The notes under the pieces are model-generated. The model was not told the DNA's origin, did not search any database, and saw nothing but the letters and a program-made list of their open reading frames with translations. The translations under genes were made by a program, and so were the position numbers. DNA of 6,537 bases, from NCBI GenBank assembly GCA_943326975.2, contig CALPVI020000103.1:1-6537 (forward strand), given 5' to 3'. The stretch's first letter is position 1, and every line of letters begins with the position of its first letter. Origin of the DNA: Actinomyces viscosus (lineage in GTDB: Bacteria; Bacteroidota; Bacteroidia; Flavobacteriales_D; Crocinitomicaceae). Below, piece after piece: positions 1 to 6,324 of this stretch.

Positions 1-601
1 CCCAAGAAGCGCCTAAATTTTCTTCCGAAATGATTTCGAATTCGAGCAATAATTGTTTTTTCTGACTCCAAATAAACAATTTGGATTTAAAATCGATTTC
101 CTCTTCTAGAATTCTATTTATATCAACAAAATGTTTGAAGACATGGTTATTGATTGATTTTCTTACAGCTAAATAGCCACCATCTAAATAAATAGCTCCC
201 ATTATTGCTTCAAAGGCATTTCCTTCGAGTGTATTCAAATTAATGGTACGACCTTTTTGATAACGAATGATAGAACGTAGTTCCATATCTTCCGCAATCA
301 TAGAAAGTGTTTTTCTACTAACTAATTTGGATTTTATTTTTGTAAGATAACCTTCGTCTTCTTTAGGAAAACGATTGTATAAATATTCGGCAATTACAGC
401 ATCTAATATAGCATCACCTAGAAACTCTAAACGTTCGTTCGAATTTTCAGTACTGTTATTACTTAAAGATTTATGGGTAATTGCTTCAAAAAAATAATGT
501 ATTTTTCTCGGACGGTAACCAAACCGTTGAAGGATGAATTTGATTAACTTACGATCATCCTTTGTTTTACTCTTAGAAAAGAATGAAAATCGAGATAACA
601 A
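1..601 (-). CDS. rnc: Ribonuclease III, 3' end missing (off left edge)
   Basis: RNase III cleaves double-stranded RNA in rRNA maturation and in mRNA/antisense turnover, acting as a cytoplasmic homodimer. About 200 residues are visible. The hallmark NERLEFLGDAIL lies at residues 55-66 and supplies E56, E59 and D63 of the metal site. GNAFEAIMGAIYLD at 127-140 supplies E131. The start of the double-stranded-RNA-binding domain is seen from about residue 170, and the rest is cut off by the window edge. The position that is usually a catalytic Asp, three residues before E131, is Asn128; I recall the same in other Flavobacteriia. The reading frame is shared with the upstream fabF stop, and the first in-frame ATG is at residue 101, inside the catalytic domain. 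The only plausible start is therefore the TTG at 601-599, which abuts the fabF TAA and gives an N-terminus MLSRFSFFSKSK. It is the last visible gene of the acpP-fabF-rnc operon. The identity is secure; the start is inferred. Confidence 0.95.
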   Translation of the reverse strand, partial: MLSRFSFFSKSKTKDDRKLIKFILQRFGYRPRKIHYFFEAITHKSLSNNSTENSNERLEFLGDAILDAVIAEYLYNRFPKEDEGYLTKIKSKLVSRKTLSMIAEDMELRSIIRYQKGRTINLNTLEGNAFEAIMGAIYLDGGYLAVRKSINNHVFKHFVDINRILEEEIDFKSKLFIWSQKKQLLLEFEIISEENLGASW

Positions 602-1855
602 TTACTTTTGAAATTTCTTAACTATAATACTTGTATTGTGTCCACCAAATCCAAAAGTGTTAGAAATTGCATAATTCACAACACGTTTTTGAGCAGTATT
701 AAACGTAAAGTTTAATTTATTGTCAATTTCTGGATCATCTGTAAAGTGATTGATTGTTGGAGGAATAATGTCGTTTTGAACGGCCATTACACATGCAATT
801 GCTTCAATCGCTCCAGCAGCACCCAATAAGTGACCTGTCATCGATTTTGTAGAACTAATGTTCAAGTTGTAAGCATGATCACCAAAAACATCTTTAATTG
901 CTTTAACTTCAGCAATATCACCTAATGGAGTAGAGGTTCCGTGAACATTTACATAGTCAATTTTTGCAGCATCAATCTCAGCATCTTCTAAAGCAGCTAA
1001 CATTGTGTTACGAGCTCCAATTCCATCTGGATGAGGAGCAGTCATATGATATGCATCACCAGACATACCACCACCTACAACTTCAGCGTAGATTGTAGCA
1101 CCTCTTTTAATAGCATGCTCATATTCTTCTAAAATAAGCGCACCAGCGCCTTCACCTAAAACGAAACCATCACGATCTAAATCAAATGGACGAGAAGCTG
1201 TTTCAGGAGAATCATTACGAGTTGACAATGCTTTTAATGCATTGAAACCACCCATTCCCATTTGATTTACAGCAGCTTCAGAACCACCAGTAACAATTGC
1301 ATCAGCTTTGCCTAAACGAATTAAATTGAACGCATCAATTATAGCATTTGTAGCAGAAGCACAAGCAGAAACCGTTACATAGTTAGGACCTCTTAAACCG
1401 TACTTAATCGAAATGTGACCAGCTGCGATATCAGCGATCATTTTAGGAATAAAGAAAGGATTGAAACGTGGTGTTCCATCTCCTGAGAAGAAATTTTCGG
1501 CTTCATCTTGGAAGGTTTTTAAACCTCCAATACCTGAACCCCAAATTACTCCAATTCTATCTAAATTAGGATTAGATTCAATTAAGCCAGAATTGGCCAT
1601 GGCTTCTGTAGCAGAAACCATGGCGTACTGTGAAAATTGATCTAATTTTCTTGCTTCTTTACGATCGATAAATTCTTCAACATTGAAGTTTTTTACCTCA
1701 CAAGCAAAATGAGTTTTGAACAAAGACGCATCGTATTGTTTAACTGGCGCAGCACCACTTTTACCTTGAATTAACGCTTCCCAATATTCAGTAAGTGTAT
1801 TACCAATTGGCGTAAGCGCACCTAAACCTGTTACAACTACTCTTTTTAATTCCAT
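602..1855 (-). CDS. fabF: 3-oxoacyl-[acyl-carrier-protein] synthase II (KAS II)
   Basis: This is the condensing enzyme of type II fatty acid elongation: it joins malonyl-ACP to an acyl-ACP by decarboxylative Claisen condensation, as a cytosolic homodimer. The protein has 417 residues, the normal length for FabF. The thiolase-fold Cys-His-His site is complete. The nucleophile Cys165 sits in VSACASATNA, His305 in NVHGTSTPLGD, and Lys337 and His342 in SSTKSMTGHLLGAAGA. Phe401 in NTFGFGGHN matches the gatekeeper Phe400 of the E. coli enzyme, and the active-site numbers run two above those of E. coli FabF throughout. The start ATG at 1855-1853 gives the typical N-terminus MELKRVVVTGLG. It lies 37 bp after acpP, its carrier-protein substrate, and its stop codon touches the presumed start of rnc, so all three are probably cotranscribed from the acpP promoter. 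No Shine-Dalgarno sequence is seen, as is usual in Bacteroidota. Confidence 0.98.
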   Translation of the reverse strand: MELKRVVVTGLGALTPIGNTLTEYWEALIQGKSGAAPVKQYDASLFKTHFACEVKNFNVEEFIDRKEARKLDQFSQYAMVSATEAMANSGLIESNPNLDRIGVIWGSGIGGLKTFQDEAENFFSGDGTPRFNPFFIPKMIADIAAGHISIKYGLRGPNYVTVSACASATNAIIDAFNLIRLGKADAIVTGGSEAAVNQMGMGGFNALKALSTRNDSPETASRPFDLDRDGFVLGEGAGALILEEYEHAIKRGATIYAEVVGGGMSGDAYHMTAPHPDGIGARNTMLAALEDAEIDAAKIDYVNVHGTSTPLGDIAEVKAIKDVFGDHAYNLNISSTKSMTGHLLGAAGAIEAIACVMAVQNDIIPPTINHFTDDPEIDNKLNFTFNTAQKRVVNYAISNTFGFGGHNTSIIVKKFQK

Positions 1856-1892
1856 AAAGGATAACTTTGTTCAACAATAAGATTCTAATTTA

Positions 1893-2129
1893 TTAGTTTG
1901 AGTGCTCTTCGATGTATGAAATAGCGTCTCCAACAGTTTGGATTTTTTCTGCTTGATCATCAGGAATTGCAATATTGAATTCTTTTTCAAATTCCATGAT
2001 CAACTCAACTGTATCAAGAGAATCAGCACCTAGATCATTTGTGAAGCTTGCTTCGTGGTTTACTTCGCTTTCTTCAACACCTAATTTATCTACGATAATA
2101 GATATTACTTTTGCTTTGATTTCAGACAT
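1893..2129 (-). CDS. acpP: Acyl carrier protein
   Basis: This is the small acidic carrier that holds acyl chains on a 4'-phosphopantetheine arm for the fatty acid synthesis enzymes in the cytosol. The protein has 78 residues, the standard size. The prosthetic-group site is Ser37 in the canonical GADSLDTVELIM motif, followed by the acidic helix II that docks on partner enzymes such as FabF and the trailing IPDDQAEKIQTVGDAISYI segment. The reading frame is open for another 20 codons upstream to 2189 and contains two further ATGs. I chose the ATG at 2129-2127 because MSEIKAKVISIIVDKLG is the usual ACP N-terminus, while the upstream codons encode a Phe-rich, Lys-rich stretch overlying the leader just downstream of the promoter. 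It is the first gene of the operon with fabF and rnc, transcribed divergently from purN. Confidence 0.98.
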   Translation of the reverse strand: MSEIKAKVISIIVDKLGVEESEVNHEASFTNDLGADSLDTVELIMEFEKEFNIAIPDDQAEKIQTVGDAISYIEEHSN

Positions 2130-2186
2130 TTCTAATTTTTTTTTAATAATTACAGTGTGCAAAGAAAAAAACATTGTTGCAAAAAA

Positions 2187-2216
2187 CAAAATTATTTAAA
2201 GATATTCTTCTACCAA
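2187..2216 (-). promoter_or_regulatory. Bacteroidota-type promoter of acpP-fabF-rnc
   Basis: Read on the minus strand, a -33 TTG (2216-2214) is followed after 19 bases by TAATTTTG (2194-2187). This fits the TAnnTTTG -7 consensus known for Bacteroidota primary sigma factors, with normal spacing. It would start transcription near 2181 and leave a leader of roughly 50 bases before the acpP ATG at 2129. The match is read from the sequence; the activity is inferred. Confidence 0.65.
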
Positions 2217-2393
2217 TGTAGTGTTCAATTCTTTTAAAACAGCTCCAATTGTTGATTTACAAAGGGATTTAACAAATCTTTTAGTTCTGTTTTTTTTACA
2301 ATTCAATTTTTATTCTACTGTTAAAATAGACTATTTATTCATAAAAAACAAATAAACTATCAAAAGTTGTATCAAATTAAAGCAAAGACTTTC

Positions 2394-2401
2394 TAACTTT
2401 G
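2394..2401 (+). promoter_or_regulatory. -7 box of the purN promoter
   Basis: TAACTTTG is an exact match to the Bacteroidota TAnnTTTG -7 element and ends only 4 bases before the purN ATG at 2406. Transcription would then start at or within a base or two of the start codon, giving a leaderless or nearly leaderless mRNA. The closest -33 candidate is TTG at 2367-2369, but its 24-base spacing is longer than usual. The box is therefore clear and the full promoter less so. Confidence 0.5.
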
Positions 2402-2405
2402 CAGC

Positions 2406-2978
2406 ATGAAGAAAATAAAATTGGCAATTTTTGCTTCTGGATCAGGTAGTAATGCCAAGAACATAATAAACTATTTCTACAATCATCCTACGATTGAAGT
2501 TTCCTTTATATTGTCTAATAAATCTGATGCCCCGATTGTAAGTTGGAGCAAGGAAAACAATCTTAAAGTAATTGTTCTATCTAATGAAGAGGTAAATAAT
2601 GGTGAGTTGTTAATCCAACATTGTATAGAAAATGATATCCATACGATAGTTTTAGCAGGTTATCTAAGAAAAATCCCAGCCGATTTTATTCGTCATTACA
2701 ATGAAAAGATAATAAATATTCACCCATCGCTTTTACCAAAATTTGGAGGAAAAGGAATGTATGGTGTTTATGTGCACGAGGCAGTTAAAGCTGCGAATGA
2801 AAATCAAACTGGAATAACGATTCATTATATCAATGAAAATTTTGACGAAGGAAGATTTTTAGCTCAGTTTTATTGTCCAATAAGTCCTGAAGATTCAATA
2901 GAAATGATTCAAGCTAAAGTCCAAGATTTAGAACGTAATTATTTCCCAATCGTTATAGAAAATTCGATTCAAAAGTAA
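2406..2978 (+). CDS. purN: Phosphoribosylglycinamide formyltransferase (GAR transformylase)
   Basis: PurN transfers a formyl group from 10-formyltetrahydrofolate to glycinamide ribonucleotide, the third step of de novo purine synthesis, in the cytosol. The 190-residue protein is normal for the family. The N-terminal strand leads into the phosphate-binding loop ASGSGSNAKNI (residues 10-20). The catalytic residues are Asn104 and His106 in IINIHPSLLPKFGGKGMYG, and Asp147 in NENFDEGRFLAQ, matching Asn106, His108 and Asp144 of the E. coli enzyme. GKGMYGVYVHEAV is the form I know from Bacteroidota. The ATG at 2406 gives the typical MKKIKLAIFASGSGSN start. The gene is divergent from acpP, a pairing known from other Bacteroidota, and stands alone: 133 bp with dyad symmetries separate it from the next gene. 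No purine riboswitch is visible in front of it, and the near-leaderless promoter leaves no room for one. Confidence 0.97.
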   Translation: MKKIKLAIFASGSGSNAKNIINYFYNHPTIEVSFILSNKSDAPIVSWSKENNLKVIVLSNEEVNNGELLIQHCIENDIHTIVLAGYLRKIPADFIRHYNEKIINIHPSLLPKFGGKGMYGVYVHEAVKAANENQTGITIHYINENFDEGRFLAQFYCPISPEDSIEMIQAKVQDLERNYFPIVIENSIQK

Positions 2979-2998
2979 AGCACCTTATGGTTTCATAA

Positions 2999-3010
2999 TT
3001 ATACGTATAA
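2999..3010. repeat. 12-bp perfect palindrome, possible operator
   Basis: TTATACGTATAA is a perfect palindrome, 20 bp after the purN stop. It is part of a cluster of dyads: a 5-bp hairpin TTATG-GTTT-CATAA lies just upstream at 2985-2998, and a 10-bp inverted repeat just downstream. It could be a dimeric regulator's site, or part of the purN 3' end. The symmetry is certain; any role is inferred. Confidence 0.4.
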
Positions 3011-3011
3011 A

Positions 3012-3049
3012 TCTTTATTTACCTGAATTTAACATTGTTTAAATAAAGA
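3012..3049. repeat. 10-bp inverted repeat between purN and the deaminase operon
   Basis: TCTTTATTTA (3012-3021) is matched by its exact reverse complement TAAATAAAGA (3040-3049) across an 18-base loop. The arms contain only two G/C pairs between them, so as an RNA hairpin this would be weak, and no T-run follows it on the plus strand. It may act as a weak purN terminator or as a DNA-level regulator site in front of the next operon. Confidence 0.4.
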
Positions 3050-3085
3050 CGCTACCTTTATCTGCTATTTCGGCGATTTAATTTT

Positions 3086-3093
3086 TATTTTTG
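3086..3093 (+). promoter_or_regulatory. -7 box of the deaminase-protease-regulator operon
   Basis: TATTTTTG exactly fits the TAnnTTTG consensus and ends 18 bases before the ATG at 3112, which would give a leader of about 12-15 bases. I see no convincing TTG-type -33 element at normal spacing; TCTG at 3061-3064 is the nearest. The TTG at 3091-3093, which could be taken for an in-frame start codon, is better explained as part of this box. Confidence 0.45.
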
Positions 3094-3111
3094 TGCCGGT
3101 ATATTTTTCCT

Positions 3112-3558
3112 ATGAATACATTAAATACAGAAAAACAATTACGTTACGATAAAGCCTATTTAAGAATGGCAAAGACGTGGGCGCAACTTTCTTATTGTTC
3201 ACGAAAACAAGTTGGAGCAATCATTGTCAAAGACGGAATGATTATTTCTGATGGTTACAATGGAGCACCTGCAGGTTTTGATAATTGTTGTGAAAATGAT
3301 AATGGAGAAACCCATTGGTATGTTTTGCATGCAGAAGCAAATGCGATATTGAAAGTAGCAAAGTCTACGAATAATTGTAAAGATGCAACATTGTATCTAA
3401 CGCTTTCTCCTTGTAAGGATTGTAGTAAATTAATATTGCAGGCAGGTATTAAAAAAGTAGTTTTTATTGATAAATATAAAGATACAGCAGGAATTGATTT
3501 CTTAATCAGTGCTGGTATTGAAATTTCACACATTGAAAATATTGACGATGCAGAATAA
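3112..3558 (+). CDS. dCMP deaminase family protein (zinc-dependent)
   Basis: Members of this family deaminate dCMP to dUMP, feeding thymidylate synthesis; the Bacillus relative is the ComEB protein. The 148-residue protein has the cytidine deaminase-fold zinc site: His73 and the proton-shuttling Glu75 in LHAEANAIL, and Cys101 and Cys104 in LSPCKDCSKL. GYNGAPAGFDNC at residues 49-59 is the stretch that separates dCMP deaminases from tRNA-adenosine and cytidine deaminases, so I prefer dCMP as substrate. The frame is open back to a TTG at 3091. I chose the ATG at 3112 because MNTLNTEKQLRYDKAYLRMA fits the family N-terminus and the TTG falls in the -7 promoter box. The end overlaps the downstream peptidase start by 11 bp, which implies translational coupling. 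It is the first gene of a three-gene unit. Substrate and allosteric control by dCTP/dTTP cannot be read from the sequence. Confidence 0.92.
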   Translation: MNTLNTEKQLRYDKAYLRMAKTWAQLSYCSRKQVGAIIVKDGMIISDGYNGAPAGFDNCCENDNGETHWYVLHAEANAILKVAKSTNNCKDATLYLTLSPCKDCSKLILQAGIKKVVFIDKYKDTAGIDFLISAGIEISHIENIDDAE

Positions 3559-5134
3559 CAAATCAAGTTTTTTATTACCACTTCTTTTAGCTGGAGTTTT
3601 ATTAATAGGTATTTTTTTAGGTAAAATCATTACACCAAGTACCTCTTTTGGTTTTTCGGAAGGAGCAGAAAAAACGGAAAAGATTCAAGATATTATTAAC
3701 GTATTGGATGCGAAATATGTTGATTCAATAAATGGTGAGGAATTATTTGAAAAAGCAATTGGCGATATGCTTCACGAGTTAGATCCGCATAGTAATTACA
3801 TTCCAGCAAAAGATTTAAAGGCTGTCAATGAATCGATAGAAGGAAAATTCGGAGGAATTGGCGTTCGATTTTTTGTTATTCGAGATACGATTTGTGTTAC
3901 AAATGTTATTCGTAATTCACCTTCCGAAAAAGCAGGTATTAAATCTGGAGACAAAATAGTCAAAATAGGAAATAAAGTTGTTGCAGGTAAAAAAATAACG
4001 AATGACAAGATTATGTCAATGTTAAAAGGTGATCCAACTACTGCAGTAAAAGTACATTTGTTAAGAAATAAAAAGCTAATACCTAAAACCATTATTAGAG
4101 GAATTATTCCGATTGAATCAGTGATTTGTTCAAATATGGTTGCTCCTACAATTGGTTATATTAAAATAGATCAATTCTCTGTAACTACTTATCAAGAATT
4201 TCAAAGTGCTGTTGCTAAGTTGAAAGCACAAGGAATGAAAAAAATGATAGTTGATTTGCGTAATAATGGAGGAGGTGTATTGCAAAGCGCTACTAGTATT
4301 GCAGATGAATTTTTGTCACCCAATTTAAAGATTGTAGAAACAAAAGGAACGCATCAAGGTGTACAAACTTATTATTCAGAATCGGGAGGGGAATTAGAGT
4401 CAACTCCGGTTTGTGTTTTAGTAAATGAAAGTTCAGCTTCAGCAAGTGAAATCTTAGCAGGGGCGCTTCAAGACAATGACAGAGGTACTATCATTGGTAG
4501 AAGAACATTTGGAAAAGGATTAGTTCAAGAAGACATTCAATTGAGAGATGGTAGTGATTTGCGTTTAACAATAGCACGTTATTATACTCCAACTGGAAGA
4601 TGTATCCAAAAACCTTACACAGGAGATATTGAGGAGTATTATCAAGATCAATATGATAGAATGGATAACGGCGAGCTGTACAAACCAGATTCATCCATTT
4701 TTGTTGATTCTTTGAAATTCCGAACTAAAAAAGGGAAAATTGTATACGGTGGTGGTGGAATTATGCCAGACATTTTCGTGCCGTATGATTCATCAGGAAC
4801 GAGTTTATATGCTTCAGAATTAATGTATTCAGGTGCATTTCAAGGATTCGCATTCGATTTTGTATCAAATAAGAGAACAAAATGGTCTTCGCCAGCAAGC
4901 TTTAATAAATCATTTACAGTTTCTGACGAAATGGTAAAAGAATTTACTTCTTATTCTACTAAATACTTTAAAGTAAAATTACACAAAGGTGAATTGAATC
5001 ACAGTAAAAAGTTAATAGCAAAAATATTAAAACAAGAAATTGCACGTCAACTATGGATTGAGGAAGGTTATTTTATTGTTTCTATTCCTTTTGATAAAGA
5101 AATTCAAAAAGCAATTTCGGTTTTTAAAAAGTAA
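3548..5134 (+). CDS. S41 family C-terminal processing peptidase, membrane-anchored
   Basis: CtpA/Prc-type serine proteases trim or degrade proteins from the C-terminus, in the periplasm of Gram-negative bacteria. The 528-residue protein starts with a hydrophobic segment (residues 8-25) that serves as signal anchor or signal peptide; I see no clear signal peptidase I site. An N-terminal helical part with HELDPHSNYI follows (76-85). A PDZ domain for substrate recognition lies at about 98-175, starting FGGIGVRF. The S41 core runs from about 200 to 415. The Ser/Lys dyad is Ser298 in NESSASASEILAGAL and Lys323 in RRTFGKGLVQ, 25 residues apart as in plant D1 processing protease. About 110 C-terminal residues are less conserved. 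The ATG at 3548 lies inside the deaminase gene (11-bp overlap); a frame extension back to 3509 was rejected because it would put a non-hydrophobic leader before the membrane segment. The response regulator follows 3 bp later. The substrate is unknown. Confidence 0.93.
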   Translation: MQNNKSSFLLPLLLAGVLLIGIFLGKIITPSTSFGFSEGAEKTEKIQDIINVLDAKYVDSINGEELFEKAIGDMLHELDPHSNYIPAKDLKAVNESIEGKFGGIGVRFFVIRDTICVTNVIRNSPSEKAGIKSGDKIVKIGNKVVAGKKITNDKIMSMLKGDPTTAVKVHLLRNKKLIPKTIIRGIIPIESVICSNMVAPTIGYIKIDQFSVTTYQEFQSAVAKLKAQGMKKMIVDLRNNGGGVLQSATSIADEFLSPNLKIVETKGTHQGVQTYYSESGGELESTPVCVLVNESSASASEILAGALQDNDRGTIIGRRTFGKGLVQEDIQLRDGSDLRLTIARYYTPTGRCIQKPYTGDIEEYYQDQYDRMDNGELYKPDSSIFVDSLKFRTKKGKIVYGGGGIMPDIFVPYDSSGTSLYASELMYSGAFQGFAFDFVSNKRTKWSSPASFNKSFTVSDEMVKEFTSYSTKYFKVKLHKGELNHSKKLIAKILKQEIARQLWIEEGYFIVSIPFDKEIQKAISVFKK

Positions 5135-5137
5135 ATT

Positions 5138-5818
5138 ATGCAAATAATTTCAGTTGTAGAGGACGAAAAGAGTATATCAGAAATGATTCGACTAAACCTC
5201 GAATTAGATGGGTTTCAGGTAGAAGTTTTTGATGATGGTAAGAAAGCGATGGATAATTTATCCATTTTAACTCAATCGGATTTAATTATTTTAGATGTAA
5301 TGTTGCCTTTTCACAGTGGGTTAGACATTTGTCAAGAAATCCGTAAAGTTGCTAAAACGCCCATTTTATTTCTTTCTGCGAAAGGAACTACACCTGATAA
5401 AATTGCAGGGTTGAAATTGGGTGCAAATGATTATTTAGCAAAACCGTTCGATTTGGAAGAGTTGTTATTGCGTATTCATATTCTAACTCAAAAAGAAACG
5501 CAAGAAGATACATTTCAAATAGGTTCAAAAACAATTCATTTCTCGACTTTTGAGGTAATTGAAAATGAAACTAATGAAATACATTTACTGTCAAAAAAAG
5601 AAATAGAATTATTGAAGTTATTTAGTGAAAAAGTTGGCTTAGTGATTTCAAGAGATGAAATACTTGATAAAATATGGGGAAAAGATCAGTTCCCTACATC
5701 GCGTACCATTGATAATTTCATTTTAAATTTTAGAAAAATGTTTGAAGAAGATCCTAAAAACCCTCAGTTTTTTCATTCAATAAGAGGAGTAGGATATAAA
5801 TTGAATTTATTTGATTAA
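5138..5818 (+). CDS. OmpR/PhoB-family response regulator
   Basis: This is a DNA-binding two-component regulator of 226 residues, the normal size. The receiver domain (1 to about 118) has the acidic pocket E8/D9 in VVEDEKS, the phospho-acceptor Asp53 in LIILDVMLP, the switch Ser80 in FLSAKG, the aromatic switch Tyr99, and the conserved Lys102 in LAKPFD. A short linker precedes the winged-helix DNA-binding domain (about 127-226), with LLSKKEIELLKLF, the recognition-helix region SRTIDNFILNFRKMF and the wing SIRGVGYKL. All residues needed for phosphorylation are present, so it should be phosphorylated rather than act as a degenerate regulator. It starts 3 bp after the peptidase stop, with no room for its own promoter, and so is probably cotranscribed with the deaminase and peptidase. 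No sensor kinase adjoins it: the next gene downstream runs the other way. Its target genes are unknown; the dyads at 2985-3049 are one testable autoregulatory site. Confidence 0.95.
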   Translation: MQIISVVEDEKSISEMIRLNLELDGFQVEVFDDGKKAMDNLSILTQSDLIILDVMLPFHSGLDICQEIRKVAKTPILFLSAKGTTPDKIAGLKLGANDYLAKPFDLEELLLRIHILTQKETQEDTFQIGSKTIHFSTFEVIENETNEIHLLSKKEIELLKLFSEKVGLVISRDEILDKIWGKDQFPTSRTIDNFILNFRKMFEEDPKNPQFFHSIRGVGYKLNLFD

Positions 5819-6237
5819 TTCTTTTTTAGAATTAAAACATCATCTTCACCAATGGCAACATTTTTAGATTCTAACCAGATTTTGCCTGGACGTTGTTTTG
5901 TAACTACCCAGCTGTCTGATATATCCTGCATTTCATTATCAGCGTAAAATCCTAAAGAAAGCACTCCTTTTCTATCATTACTTTCACTTGTGTTCCAATA
6001 GCCATTGTAAGAATTATCTCCAGAACTATATGTTAAAACATTATTAGGGCTAAAAACAAGTTTGTAACCGTTCATGTTTTTAGTTTTATTTGTCCCATTG
6101 TCATTGTATTTATAAATTCTCCAAGAACCACTAGCGCTTAAGAAGTTTCGAGTGGTTAAATAATCAGCGCTATATCTATTACAACCAGTAACAACTGTAA
6201 AAATTAGACAAAACAATAAATATTTTTTCAGTTTCAT
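5815..6237 (-). CDS. Lipocalin-like lipoprotein
   Basis: This is a 140-residue exported lipoprotein of unknown function. The N-terminus has two Lys-rich turns, a hydrophobic core and a good lipobox VTGC, with Cys19 as the lipidated residue. The mature part (about 122 residues) resembles the small Bacteroidota proteins annotated as lipocalin family: a GSWRIYKYNDNGTNKT opening (37-52), YKLVFSPNNVLTYSSGD (58-74), a GYWNTSES turn and alternating beta-rich segments. This suggests a small beta-barrel, but the match is from memory and the ligand is unknown. The residues right after Cys19 (NRYSADYL) lack the acidic cluster linked to surface export in Bacteroidota, so I expect it to face the periplasm. 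The ATG at 6237-6235 is the only one giving a proper signal peptide. Its stop codon overlaps that of the convergent response regulator by 4 bp. No strong promoter is visible upstream; TATTTTTA at 6261-6254 is a poor match. Confidence 0.8.
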   Translation of the reverse strand: MKLKKYLLFCLIFTVVTGCNRYSADYLTTRNFLSASGSWRIYKYNDNGTNKTKNMNGYKLVFSPNNVLTYSSGDNSYNGYWNTSESNDRKGVLSLGFYADNEMQDISDSWVVTKQRPGKIWLESKNVAIGEDDVLILKKN

Positions 6238-6286
6238 ATACTCTTTTTTCTTTTAAAAATAAATTTAAAATCACTTAAATTTCTTT

Positions 6287-6314
6287 AACGTAATATTTGA
6301 ATGTAGGTTACGTT
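6287..6314. repeat. 7-bp inverted repeat followed by T-run
   Basis: AACGTAA (6287-6293) pairs with TTACGTT (6308-6314) across a 14-base loop, and TTTTA follows on the plus strand. It lies between the two minus-strand genes at the right end. Read on the plus strand it resembles a weak terminator, but no plus-strand gene ends here. On the minus strand the A-run precedes the stem, so it is not a terminator for the DUF2805 gene. It may equally be chance in AT-rich DNA. Confidence 0.25.
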
Positions 6315-6324
6315 TTTTATGAAT

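Noticed and set aside
2130..2189. 20-codon N-terminal extension of acyl carrier protein
   Set aside because: ACP is about 78 residues and begins at MSEI; the extra codons cover the presumed leader just downstream of the -7 box.
1975..2199. 74-codon plus-strand open frame opposite acpP
   Set aside because: It is antisense to the well-supported acyl carrier protein gene and its promoter, and its Ser/Asn/Ile-rich product resembles nothing I know.
3091..3111. TTG start seven codons upstream of the deaminase ATG
   Set aside because: The TTG is the end of a TAnnTTTG -7 box, so transcription should begin after it, and family N-termini fit the ATG at 3112.
2979..3111. Small RNA or riboswitch between purN and the deaminase gene
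   Set aside because: The dyads are short and AT-rich, and I see no known riboswitch core or strong hairpin with a T-run.
3255..3581. 108-codon minus-strand open frame opposite the dCMP deaminase
   Set aside because: It lies almost wholly antisense to a gene with full zinc-site motifs, and shows no recognisable domain or promoter.
3796..4092. 98-codon minus-strand open frame opposite the PDZ region of the S41 peptidase
   Set aside because: The hydrophobic product is what the complement of PDZ-coding, Lys/Glu-rich codons gives; no start context or family match.
4491..4694. 67-codon minus-strand open frame opposite the S41 catalytic domain
   Set aside because: Antisense to the conserved Ser/Lys dyad region; no family resemblance.
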